Origin: Wurfbainia villosa
Lineage: Eukaryota; Streptophyta; Magnoliopsida; Zingiberales; Zingiberaceae
DNA length: 64,000 nt
Direction of reading: 5' to 3'
Assembly (NCBI GenBank): GCA_025175895.1
Contig: CM045987.1
Span: forward strand, 110,845,040-110,909,039
Under the pieces are notes generated by a model. That model was given only the letters and a program-made list of their open reading frames with translations, had not been told where the DNA came from and ran no database searches. Positions 33,879 through 44,500 of the stretch are shown here, piece after piece. The first letter of the stretch is position 1. Each line of letters opens with the position of its first letter. The position numbers and the translations under genes were made by a program.

Positions 33879-34732
33879 GATTTAAATTTTTCTATATATG
33901 TACTCTACTTTTGCTTCTTTTTATGAAATTAGCCTAAGTCTTACCTTAGAAATCATATACCTATAGATTTAAGGAGCCAACACATCTCACAACACATAGG
34001 ACTAATGTGTTTGTGTACTTAGCCAACGTGACGGGCGTGAGATGTTAGGACCTTACTCACAGTTCGAGATGTAGATTGATTGCATCGACATGAACCATGG
34101 AGTATAATTATTTAAAATTAATCAACTCCTTCAAGACTTATTGATCATTCTATATCAATCAAGTCCAACCGAGTTGTACATTTTAGATGAACATATTTTC
34201 AAGCTTATTATTATTTTAAAAAAATATATATTTATATTGGGAACTTGCTTGGACTTACAAACCCTAAAATATATTTACAAACTTTTTGAGTTAAGGCAAA
34301 AGGGGAGAAAGTCACAAAAGTAAGGAAGAAAGTAAACAAAATTATTACCTTTTATATTAAGTAATTCCGTTTACTTAAGCAACTATTAAGGGGGAGTAAA
34401 AATTATTTTTCAAGAACTCACCTTCGGTCAAGGGGGAGGTTACCTCAAAGGGGAGAACTTGAAACAATAATATTTCTCACTCATACTTAATCATTATGCT
34501 AGCTCATTCATATTTAATCATTATGCTAGCTCATTCATATTTAATCTTTATGCTAGCTCATTCATATTTAATCTTTATGCTAGCTCATTCATGCTTAATC
34601 ATTATGCTAGCTCATTCATATTTAATCTTTATGCTAGCTCATTCATGCTTAATCATTATGCTAGCTTCTTTATTATGCTTAATTTTTCCTTAACTTTTGT
34701 GTCGGTTTGCCATGAATCAAAAAGGGGGAGAT
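33879..34732 (+). other. J 3' non-coding region: hairpins and repeated PPTs
   Basis: No env-like frame. Hairpin 1 is ACATCTCAC (33982-33990) with GTGAGATGT (34037-34045). Hairpin 2 is ACTC/GAGT, GTTC/GAAC and GATGTA/TGCATC across 34055-34103. PPT-like tracts lie at about 34302, 34390, 34430 and 34448; the last, AAAAAGGGGGAGAT, borders the LTR. Repeated PPTs are a reported feature of Sireviruses. Confidence 0.7.
34477..34665 (+). repeat. 27-bp tandem repeat, seven copies
   Basis: Seven copies of exactly 27 bp (TCATTCATATTTAATCATTATGCTAGC with small variants), 189 bp in all. It lies between the last internal PPT-like tract and the true PPT. Because 27 is a multiple of three it creates a spurious open frame. 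Confidence 0.92.
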
Positions 34733-36169
34733 TGTTGGTGCAGTGGGCACCAAAGTCGAACCGGTATTTTGATTATGGCAAAAGGCTCAATAGTTAAGGG
34801 TATATTTGTTATCTTACGAGCTCAATTAAGTGTGCAGAAATGCTAAAGTTGAGCGGAAGGTCTGCGACACCCGGTGGGAACCGAGGTGGTCGGGCAACGC
34901 CAGAGGGACTTCGGAGGAAGCCGAGGTACTCGGGTGAAGACCGGAAGCGAGGCTACAAGGTAAGCTCGTGTGAAAGCGAAGCAAGGTCGTTAAGCGTAGA
35001 TCCGACCCAATACCTCCAATGGAAGGTCTAGGTCGAGATCAGATGGTTAGAACCATCGTACTTTATATTTTAAGCTAACTTGTATACTGCAGTCCAAAAC
35101 CCTTTGACTACAGTCAATTGCTAGTCAAGTTCCAGCCTCGAGAAGAGCTCGAATTTCAAGGGGGTGAATTTGGACTTGACTCGTGTTTTGGTACAAAGGG
35201 TGATGTGGCATCAAGGTGGACATCCAAACCATCACCAAGCTTCCTTGTGGTGGACGGCCAAAATAAGGTGAGTTGGCACAAGATGGTTGGCTCCCATGAT
35301 GTGGCACAAGTTGAATGGCTCCAACAAGTTGGCGCCCAAGGAGGTTGGAGGTGGCACAAGGTGGTTGGATGAAACACCTCATCCTTGAGTTGGCGCACAA
35401 GAAGGTTGGAGGTGGCACAAGGTGGTTGGATGAAACACCTCATCCTTGAGTTGGCGCACAAGAAGGTTGGAGGTGGCACAAGGTGGTTGGATGAAACACC
35501 TCATCCTCAAGTTGGCGCCCAAGGAGGTTGGAGGTGGCACAAGGTGGTTGGATGAAACACCTCATCCTTGAGTTGGCGCACAAGAAGGTTGGAGGTGGCA
35601 CAAGGTGGTTGGATGAAACACCTCATCCTTGAGTTGGGATAAGAACCTCACCTTGGACACTACCTATGTCTAAATTCATAGATCAATATCCATAAATAGA
35701 CATGTTCACTCCAAGCAAAGATAAGAATTCAAGAGCTCTCAACACGCACCGTAACGCCGCTACTACTACTCACATTTGCTCTGACGAAGTGCACGACAAC
35801 GAAAGCTACATCTTCTACTTATAAGAGTTGTCGGTATATTTATTTAAGTTCTACTTCTTTAAATTGTCTTTGTGCTTTAATCGTAACAAGGAAAGGGGGA
35901 GTGTCCCTTTGCCTTGATTTCTTTTTGTAATCGTTGCTCCTACTTCCAACGAAGAGGAGTGGTTTTAGTGAATTGCCCTCCGTACGTGATCAAGGATCAC
36001 TAGGGCCGTGGATTAGCAATCGAAAGATTGTGAACCACGTAAAAATATCTTGTCTACTTTATATTTCCGCTGTGCATTCTCTACTTGCTTTTTACTTATT
36101 GCAAAAGTTTTTAACGACACCATATCGCTATTCACCCCCCCCCCCTCTAGCGACACTTTCGATCCAACA
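34733..36169 (+). repeat. J 3' LTR
   Basis: Same length as the 5' LTR. I see only scattered differences, several of them in CG-rich spots (for example near 35745 and 35790). The 61-bp minisatellite is at 35330-35638. Confidence 0.93.
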
Positions 36170-36378
36170 CAAAAAATTTAGGAATCTGGTACCCTAGGTC
36201 AAGTGAGTTCGAACTAATCGGTTACTCTAACTCAGATTATGTCGGTAGTAAACTCGATAGGAAAATTACAAGTGGTTGTTGCCAACTCCTAGGATCAAGT
36301 TTAGTCAGCTGGTGTAGTAGAAAACAACATTGTGTTGCTTTGTCTACTACTGAAGCCGAATACATAGCCATGGGTGAG
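36170..36378 (+). pseudogene. pol: A pol fragment 4: RNase H piece
   Basis: It continues A pol after J: NLGIWYPRSSEFELIGYSNSDYVGSKLDRKITSGCCQLLGSSLVSWCSRKQHCVALSTTEAEYIAMGEC, given here only to mark the domain (YTDSDY and STTEAEY are the RNase H landmarks; the first reads YSNSDY). The frame is mostly open. It ends abruptly near 36378, where LTR-type sequence begins, so the RNase H end is deleted. Confidence 0.83.
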
Positions 36379-37121
36379 TGTAAGTTGAGATCGGATGGTA
36401 CAGAACCGTTAGATTTTACCATCAATAAAGATTCTTGTGCTAACCATGTATTGCAGGTGAGTTATCAAGCTATCAGTCGATTGGAGGGAAATGGTAGTCG
36501 ACTGAACCACCATCAGTCGACTGTCGTATGGCATCAGTCGACTGCTGGTCATGTTGATCACTTCGAGAAGAGTCAAGATAAGATCCACCAAAGAAGGGGT
36601 GATGTGGATGTTTGACCCAGATCTAGATCTCAACGAGCTGTGGTTCAAAAGGCTATAAAAGGAGAGGCAAATCACTCATTTTTATCAATCTTGAAAGGCT
36701 TCCAAAGTGCTCTGTCAATCCAAGTGCTCTTCGACACGAAATGACGTCGTAACGTCGAAAACACGTGCATCTTCATCCTCTTAGTCGGTGTACTTAGTTA
36801 GTTGCTAATTCTCTTTGTACTTATTGTTGCTAAGGAGGATAGGTAGGCTTGTTGTCGCTTCCTCTACATTCTTTTCTAATCGCTTGTCTCTTACCTCCAA
36901 CAAGGAAGAGATTGTTTTAGTGAATTGCACATCGGAAGCGATCAAGGATCTCGGGACCTTGGACTAGCAATCAATTGGTTGTGAACCAACTAAAAATAAA
37001 CTTGCATCATTTTGTTTTTATTTATCTTTATTTCTGCTATGTAATTTGCATTATAACGACGAAAAAAAAAGTTTTTTGAATGTTATTCACCCCCCCCCCT
37101 CTAGTGTTTCTCGATCCTACA
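36379..37121 (+). repeat. A 3' LTR, 5' part deleted
   Basis: It starts inside an LTR (GTTGAGATCGGATGGTACAG, like the GAGATCGGACGGTC of F). CAGTCGACTG motifs lie at 36470-36542, a TATA box at 36654-36660, and the U5 part matches 865-1184. It ends ...TCGATCCTACA, matching the CTACA end of the 5' remnant. Confidence 0.75.
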
Positions 37122-37307
37122 CCCAAGTGACCTAGAAGCACAGATGGAAGTAATGGCTAGGCGACTAGACCTATCTAGGTGACTAAGGAAAGAAAATACC
37201 AAAAATATATTGGAGCAGATAAAACTGACATGGAGGTGACTAGACCAAGTTCAGGCAACTAGAAGGGTTGAGTTAGCTTTCCAATAGTCTGATTTAGAGG
37301 TGACTAT
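37122..37307 (+). other. Unassigned DNA between A and F
   Basis: No gene. An AGGTGACTAG-like motif (also AGGCGACTAG, AGGCAACTAG) recurs about five times. It may be old flanking DNA or another degraded LTR. Its last five bases, ACTAT (37303-37307), are the target duplication of F. Confidence 0.5.
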
Positions 37308-37684
37308 TGTTGGTGCAGTAGGCACCTAGGTCGAACCTGAGTTTTGATTATAGCAAACGATACAAAGTTAAGCTCATGTCGTTATCTCACGAGCTGAATC
37401 GAGTGTGCAGAAGATTGCTAAAGCTGGAGCTGAAGGCTAGCAACACCCGGAAGAAGCCAGGTGGTCGGGCGACACTCAAGTGACTTCGGAGGGAGCCGAA
37501 GGAGTCGAGTGGAAGGCCGGAAGCAAAAAGCAACATGGTAAGTATCAAGGTAAGCTCGTGTGTGTGAGCGTAAGTGAGGTCGTAACCTCCTTACGGGGAT
37601 GGTCTTAAGCGTAGATCCGACTAAAGACATCCCATCGAAGGTCTAGGTCAAGATCGGACGGTCTAAGGCCGTCGAAATAATGTT
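37308..37684 (+). repeat. F extra LTR, 5' third only
   Basis: Matches 38040-38418 and ends in GTCGAAATAATGTTT, where the sequence switches to the 3' internal region. The switch point shares TTT between both partners, suggesting a microhomology deletion that removed the LTR remainder and almost the whole first internal region. Confidence 0.85.
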
Positions 37685-38039
37685 TGTGTCATCAACGTTT
37701 TTATGTCGTCAACGCTTTACTTAAACATTATGCCCTTAATGTTTTACTTAAGGGGGAGTAAGGGCCAAGTTAAGAAGAACTCTTAACTTAAACGTTTTAC
37801 TAAGGCCAACTTTAAGTAATTACTTAAAGCAACCCTCAAGGGGAGGATTAAGGTCTTTCTTCAAGACTCACCCTCGGTCAAGGGGGAGGTTTCCTCAAGG
37901 GGGAGTACTTGAAGAAAATCCTTACTACTCCAACTTAATCTTCTTTAGTTTTTGTTTGTTTCTAATGCACATTATTCTTCATGCTTGCTATTTACTTAAC
38001 TTTGTATGTGGGTTTGCCATAAATCTAAAAGGGGGAGAT
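37685..38039 (+). repeat. Duplicate of the F 3' internal region
   Basis: 355 bp nearly identical to 45156-45510, including TTAAGGGGGAGTAAGG, TCAAGGGGGAGG and the PPT AAAAGGGGGAGAT beside the next LTR. Confidence 0.88.
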
Positions 38040-39142
38040 TGTTGGTGCAGTAGGCACCTAGGTCGAACCTGAGTTTTGATTATAGCAAACGATACAAAGT
38101 TAAGCTCATGACGTTATCTCACGAGCTGAATCGAGTGTGCAGAAGATTGCTAAAGCTGGAGCTGAAGGCTAGCGACACCCGGAAGAAGCCGGGTGGTCGG
38201 GCGACACTCGAGTGACTTCGGAGGGAGCCGAAGGAGTCGAGTGGAAGGCCGGAAGAAAAAAGCAACATGGTAAGTATCGAGGTAAGCTCGTGTGTGCGAG
38301 CGTAAGTGAGGTCGTATCCTCCTTACGGGGATGGTCTTAAGCATAGATCCGACCAAAGACATCCCATCGATGGTCTAGGTCGAGATCGGACGGTCGAAGG
38401 CCGTCGAAATAATGTTTTCTTTGAGCTAACTTTGCCTTGCAGCTAGTATCACGATCCGCACTGGAGGACTCGACTCGTCAAGCGATCATTGCGAGGTCGG
38501 ATTCGACCGTGATCTTGCCATCGATCGATGATGGCCATCACCGATGATGGTCAATGATCAGCTTCGAGGAGTCAAGGCTTATCACCCCATTTCAAGGAGA
38601 TTGGTGCTCAATTGTGATTGGCTAGGGTTCCTCTCGAAAAGGGGCTCAAAGGCTATAAAAGGAGGGTCAAACCTAGTGTTTCATCATCAATTCTAAGCTT
38701 CCAAAAGCCTCCGCAAAGCTACAACTTCTCCGACAACGAAGTGCTTCTTCTCCGATGTCTAGGTTTATTTGTTTTCATTTTATTACTTCGGTTAGAGTTT
38801 TATTTTAGTTTAGTACTTTCATTTTCGGAGCTTTTATCGTAACGAGGAGAGGGGGAGTGTCCCTCTACCTCAAGCTTTGTGCTTTACTTGTATCGATTAA
38901 ACTCCTACCTCTAACGGGGAGGAGTTCTTTAGTGTTTTTGCCCTCCGTACATGGTCGAGGACCGCTAGGGCCTTGGAGTAGTAGCCGAAGGCTACGAACC
39001 AAGTAAAACTCCTTTGTCTCTTTTTACTTTACATTTACATTTCCGCTGCAATTAATTATCTACTCGGTTTTTGATACGAACTCGAAAAAAAAGTTTTATC
39101 GCTATTCCCCCCCCCCCTCTAGTGATCCGCTTCGATCCAACA
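38040..39142 (+). repeat. F 5' LTR
   Basis: TGTTGGTGCAGTAGGCACC to TCGATCCAACA. TATA is at 38654-38660. A CG-rich region at about 38460-38540 carries many GATC/CGATCG sequences where other families have CAGTCGACTG. The tail is TATTCCCCCCCCCCCTCTAG. Confidence 0.92.
38654..38660 (+). promoter_or_regulatory. TATA box of the F 5' LTR
   Basis: GGCTATAAAAGGAGGG; the same in the 3' LTR at 46123-46129 and a close match in A at 36654-36660. Confidence 0.7.
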
Positions 39143-39160
39143 ATTGGTATCAGAGCCGGG
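39143..39160 (+). other. F primer-binding site
   Basis: ATTGGTATCAGAGCCGGG directly follows the LTR; perfect match to the tRNA-iMet-type PBS. Confidence 0.92.
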
Positions 39161-39353
39161 GGTGCTAAGATTTGGTGAAAGCACCAATCTAGCATTTTCA
39201 CAGATTTTTTTTTCTTTTTTTTCTGTTTATTTCGAATTTAATTTGTTCGCTTAGTTTTTCTACCGCACTACTAATCCAAGACGCGAGTCTTGGTACTTTC
39301 TTGTGTGTTTTTGTCATTGCTAGTTTTTTTGTCTACTTGTTTCTTTTGTTCTA

Positions 39354-40990
39354 ATGGCCCATCTCGAGGGTTTTAGCACCGTCCGACCTCCGTTTTACAA
39401 TGGAGATGACTTCCGTTATTGGAAGGGTCGGATGGAATGCTTTCTCAAAACCCAAATCGAGATGTGGATCATAATCCAAACGGGTTTCACACTTCCGACT
39501 AATGACGTGGGTGACTCCTTGGATTATGACCAATGGACCATTGCGACAAAAAGACAAGTCGAAGCCGACGCTAAGGCAACTCAAATCCTTCAATGCAGCT
39601 TATCCAAGGAAGAGCTAAATCGCGTCGGCCCCTTCATAAGCGCAAAGGACCTTTGGACAAAACTAGTGGAGCTACACGAAGGGACCGATGAAGCCAAGGT
39701 ATGTAAGCGTGATCTTCTATTCAATAAACTATATAACCTAAAAATGCAGGAACACGAGTCCGCGACGCAACTCCATGCCCGTGTCCAAGACATAGTCAAC
39801 AACCTACATGCAATCGGGCAAAAGGTCGAAAACCGCGACCTTATAAGGTATGTTCTAAACTCTTTTCCGAGGACTACCTTGTGGGCATCCATGGTCGATG
39901 CCTACAAGGTCTCCAAGGATCTTTCTAAACTTAGATTAGATGAACTTTTTTCTGATTTTGAACTTCATGAGCAGTCTAATTCGGAACCCGAGAAAAGTAT
40001 AGCATTATTTGCAGGTTCAAAGAAGAAAACCACTAGCAAGCCACCCCCGAAGGAAGAAGAGGATGAGTCAGATTCGGAGGTCGACTCGAAAATGGAAGTC
40101 GAACTAGTCAACCTAGTTCGGAGGATAGTCAAGGGCCGAAAATGAGCCGTCACTCGACCCAACGAAGGTAAGCCTAAAAGTTCAAACATAAGATGTTATG
40201 AATGCAACAGGTTTGGACACATTAAGTCCGAATGCCCAAAACTCAAGAGCAAGGCACCAAAATATAAAAAGGCACTCAATGCTACTTGGGAAGAAGCTTC
40301 CGAGGAAGAAGACAACGATCAAGTCCTTATGGATAAACCGGTGGAATCGAAGATGGAGTCAGAACCGGAACCTGAATCGGAAATCGAAGACGAGTCGGAC
40401 TGCGAAACACTATTCAAGACAAGCCACGGACACGCATCCGGTTCAAAAGATACACTCAAGGTAAGTCGGTCTCTTATTACTACTCTTTATAGTGCAATTA
40501 AGTTTTTAAATAAAAAGTTAGCTAAGTCCGAGTCCAAGGTCGAGACCCTGGTTGAGGAAGTTAAACTCCGCAAACACGAGGTCTCCCTAACCTCTTCGAC
40601 TAGTCGAGTTCAAGAGAAGGACTCAACTCGGGTTGAAAAACTCGAATTTGAGAACTCACTCTTGAAAAGTCAAGTCGAAGATCTTAGAACATCGTTGGAA
40701 AGGTTTACTTTGGGATCAAAGGACTTGACCTCCTACTTGGATCGCAAAGGGGCCGTGTACAACAAGGTCGGCTAGGGTTTAGCTCAAACATGACCAATAA
40801 GTCGTATATGTCGATTGTAAGTCGACATAAAAAATGTATCCAAGCATGGGTCCCTAAGACCACCTTGATTTCAAACTTAGGATCAAACCAATACTGGGTT
40901 CCCAAGGACCAAATCCACTATGTGGAGAGACCAAATCGATTCAACGGTCCAGGGGGAGCTAGTACGAAATTTGTTTGCGTTTTAACTTAG
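39354..40990 (+). pseudogene. gag: F gag, nearly intact
   Basis: Starts MAHLEGFSTVRPPFYNGDDF, open for 263 codons to an in-frame TGA at 40143-40145. It continues in the same frame through one CCHC knuckle (CYECNRFGHIKSEC, 40194-40235), an acidic region and a coiled-coil-like part (KFLNKKLAKSESKVETLVEE) to 40775. A one-base loss near 40773 shifts the frame; the C-terminus CIQAWVPKTTLISNLGSNQY...WVPKDQIHYVERPNRF reads on to TAG 40988-40990. So one stop and one frameshift separate it from an open gene. Confidence 0.88.
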
Positions 40991-41566
40991 AAATTGCATG
41001 CTTAGGTTTTTATTTAGTTTGATTTTTCTTTTTAGAATGGTTAGATAGGACTATAACTCGTCAATACTTGATAACATAGTACCAGGACGCGGCGAGATGA
41101 TAGTACGCTAGGAAAGCGGAGTCTTGTGTATTCGGGCTAGATAAGGCGTATCTAGTTCGGTTCACTTGACTGAGCGGAACTAGCTAAAGCTACCTCGCCG
41201 TATCCTAGACTAGTTAGACCAGAAAGTAGTCGTAGGTGAGTCAAGTCTCTATTTTCTTGAAAATGGCTTTATCTAAGGAAGTGGTCATTTTTTCGATCAA
41301 AGAAGACCTCTGTGCCTCGCCACGACCTGGAAGCCATGATCGTGAAAAGGTGACTTGATGAATCTAAGGTCAAATCCGAATCTAACGTAAGGTTGACAAG
41401 TGTTTAAGTCATTAAATTTAATTCAACTAAAATTGGAAGTCATCTCACAAGAACATATAGGATTAACATGTTTGATCATGTAGACATGGGTGAGATGATT
41501 TAGGTTAATAAATTTTCAACCAATTTTTAATAAATCTAATATCCGATCCAACTACCTTGCGTGTAG
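40991..41566 (+). other. F gag-pol spacer with conserved structure
   Basis: The best-preserved copy. Long stem: AGGACGCGGCGAG (41084-41096) with CTCGCCGTATCCT (41194-41206). Inside it, CTAGATA/TATCTAG (41137-41155) can form a hairpin with an AGGCG loop, and an overlapping CTAGTTC/GAACTAG (41152-41183) is an alternative. Downstream are the GGAAGTGGTC...CACGACCTGG block and CATCTCAC/GTGAGATG. A pyrimidine run ending TTTTTAG lies at about 41020-41035. A TAG (41564-41566) lies directly before the pol reading DQWMLDSG. Confidence 0.7.
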
Positions 41567-44500
41567 GATCAATGGATGTTGGACAGTGGTTGCTCCCAAC
41601 ACATGACCGGGGATCAACTCAAGTTTTCGAAGCTTCGATTCAAACGACAAGGATCGGTAGCCTTCGAAAATAATGACAAGCTCAAAATCATCGGATTAGG
41701 TGATATTGAACTTAACTCAAATTTTTTCATTCAAAATGTTTTATTAGTAGAAAATTTTCAATATAATCTTCTCAGTGTAAGCCAATTGTGTGATAATAAC
41801 TATAAGGTCATCTTTCTAGAAAATGAATGCGTAATTAATACAAATGAAACCTCTAAAACAATTCTTAAAGGGACTAGGAATAATAACATTTACACTATCA
41901 ACTTAACTAACTCCTCAACTAAGTGTCTTATGACACGGCAAGAGGAATCGTGGTTGTGGCACCGACGACTCGGTCACTCACACCCAAGACTCATCCACCA
42001 GATAAGTCAGAGTGACTTAGTTAGAGGTTTGCCTAATCTCAATAACTTGGATAATAAAATATGTAATGCTTGTTAACAAGGTAAACAATCTAGGACACAA
42101 CATCAACTAACTAATCAGAAGCAGACCAAAAGTGTGCTTGAGCTCCTACACATGGATCTATTTGATTCACACGGAACTAAGTCACTTAATGAAGTAAATT
42201 AAATTATTGATGACTACTCTAGATTTACTTGGGTTAGGTTCATCAAACACAAAAGTGATACCCTAGATCAATTAATCAACCTATTTAAGTTAATAGAAAA
42301 TCAACAAAGCATTAAAATCAAAAGACTTAGGACTGATCATGGTGGTGACTTCGAAAACCATAGGTTTACAGAATTCTGTAACCTAAATGGATACCACCAT
42401 GAGTTCTCTTGCCCTAGAACTCCACAACAAAATGGCCTAGTAGAACGCAAAAATACAACCCTACAAGAAGCTGCTAGGACAATGTTAAATGAGTATAACC
42501 TACCCGATAGGTTTTGGGCGGAAGCCGTGAGTACGACATGCTAGGTCCAAAATAGGATCCTTATGGTAAAGAGGCACCTTAAGACCTCATACGAGATTTA
42601 TCACGATAAAATACCTAACATCAAGTACTTTAGGGTATTTGGGTGTAAGGTACATATCCTAAACACTAAAGATTACCTAGGGAAATTTACATCCAAAACC
42701 ACGACCGGAATCTTTCTAGGATACTCGACTACAAGTAGAGCTTATAGAGTATATAACCATAACACCCTTAGAGTTAAGGAGACTATCAATGTAGTATTTG
42801 ATGAAGGACACGAACCTACAAAACCCCAGCAACCCCAATTAGCGAGCCGATTCATACTAGACCTAACTCTGATCCAGAGATCAGGTCTAGTGTTAATCCT
42901 AACCTACGTCACCAAATTCCAGATATTGATCAAGTGATAGATGAGTCCAACCAAACTAGAACACAAACAAGCAATCCTATGGATCAAGTTGTAGACTCAA
43001 ACCCAAATCCAACTAGGACTCAAGCGAATCATCCTATCGACCAAGTGATAGGTGATTCCAAGTCTAGGAGTTGAACTAGAGCCTCATACTGAAACCTTAG
43101 TCAAATATCTTTGATTTCTAAAATTGAACCCAAAACTATTGACCAAGCTCTTCTTGATCCCGATTGGATTATTGCAATGCAAGAAGAGTTGGCTCAATTC
43201 ACTAGGACTGAAGTATGGGAATTCGTACCACCACCTAAAGATAATACAATCATTGGAACAAGGTGGGTGTTTAGAAATAAAATTGATGATCAAGGTGAAG
43301 TAGTTAGAAATAAAGTTCGACTAGTTGCTAAAGGGTTTAGTCAAGTCGAAGGTTTAGATTACGACGAGACCTATGCCCCAGTAGCTAGATTAGAGTCCAT
43401 TCGAATGCTATTAGCATATGCAGCACATCGAGGATTTAAATTGTTTCAAATGGATGTGAAATCTTCATTCTTAAATGGATACATTAAAGAAGAAGTTTAT
43501 GTTAGTCAACCCTTCGGTTTCGAAAGTTTAGACAAACCCGATCATGTCCTTAGATTAAAGAAAGCTCTTTATGGACTTAAACAATCCATGAGCTTGGTAC
43601 GAGAGACTTTCGATTTATCGTAAGTCCAAAGGCTTGAACCAAGGTGTAGTTGACCCAACCCTTTTCGTAAAAACCTTAGGTAAAGACATATTCATAGCCC
43701 AACTCTACGTAGATGATATTATTTTCGGAACCACCAACTCAATCCTACTAAATGAGTTTATTTCACTTATGGAAAGAGAATTTAAAATGAATTTAGTAGG
43801 CGAATTAAGTTTCTTCTTAGGATTACAAATTAAAAAAACTAAAGATGGAATATACCTACATCAACGCAAATATACTAGGGAATTAATTAAACGCTTTGGA
43901 ATGCAAGGCGCTAAAATTATTAATATCCCAATGGCAACTAATGTTAATATAGAAGATATAATCGGAAACCAAAATTGATTTAAAATACTATAGAGCATAA
44001 TAGGAGTCTCCTTTACTTAAGCAAGCACGATATCTTATTTGCGGTAAGTATGTGCTGTGTTTCAAACTCGAGGAGTCTCACCTAACTCTAGTCAAGCGTA
44101 TCCTTAGATATCTAAAGGGTACACTTAATGTCGGTATTTGGTATCCTAGATCTACCGAAGTTCGAACTAACCACTCCGATTTCGGACTATGCCGTAGTAA
44201 GCTCGATAGAAAGAGTACGAGTGGTTGTTGTCAACTTCTACTCGAGTCTAGTGAGTTAGTGCGGAGGGAAGCAACAACATGTTGCCTTATCTACCACGGC
44301 CGAATACATCGCGATGGGTGAGTGTGTCACTCAGCTTCTTTGGATGAAGCACACTCTCCGCGACTTTAAGTTAGACTTTATGAACACAAAACTCCACGTA
44401 GATAACATTAGTTAAATTAACCTTACTAAAAATCTTATATGTCACTCTAGGACCAAACATATAGAGGTTAAACACCATTTCATTCGAGAACATATGGCCA

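Larger units (their letters stand above)
26897..36169 (+). mobile_element. J: Sirevirus-like copia element inserted in A
   Basis: Both LTRs are 1437 bp and nearly identical by eye. The TSD is CAAAT (26892-26896) against CAAAA (36170-36174), one base apart. It has PBS, gag, spacer, pol, repeated PPTs and a final AAAAAGGGGGAGAT beside the 3' LTR. Gag and pol carry many small indels despite the similar LTRs. Confidence 0.93.
865..37121 (+). mobile_element. A: decayed Sirevirus-like copia element, host of H, B and J
   Basis: The element survives as 865-3663, 17620-18671, 25531-26896 and 36170-37121. The pieces join in order across the three insertions, each time continuing the same protein domain. 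Both LTR remnants end in CTACA instead of the CAACA seen in its neighbours, which supports pairing 865-1184 with the fragment ending at 37121. The end of pol, the 3' untranslated region, the PPT and the start of the 3' LTR are missing at about 36378. Many in-frame stops and three large insertions make it, with E, the oldest layer of the window. Confidence 0.8.

Noticed and set aside
34496..34797. Repetitive plus-strand frames (MLAHSYLI repeats)
   Set aside because: Product of the 27-bp tandem array, which has no stops in two frames. It lies in the J 3' non-coding region.
36340..36615. Plus-strand frame joining the A RNase H to LTR sequence
   Set aside because: The first part is true RNase H, but the frame then runs into the deleted LTR; it is a junction artefact, not a fusion gene.
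39143..39160. tRNA-like matches at TGGTATCAGAGC sites
   Set aside because: These 12-18-base matches are complements of a tRNA 3' end next to LTRs, that is, primer-binding sites. No tRNA gene surrounds them.
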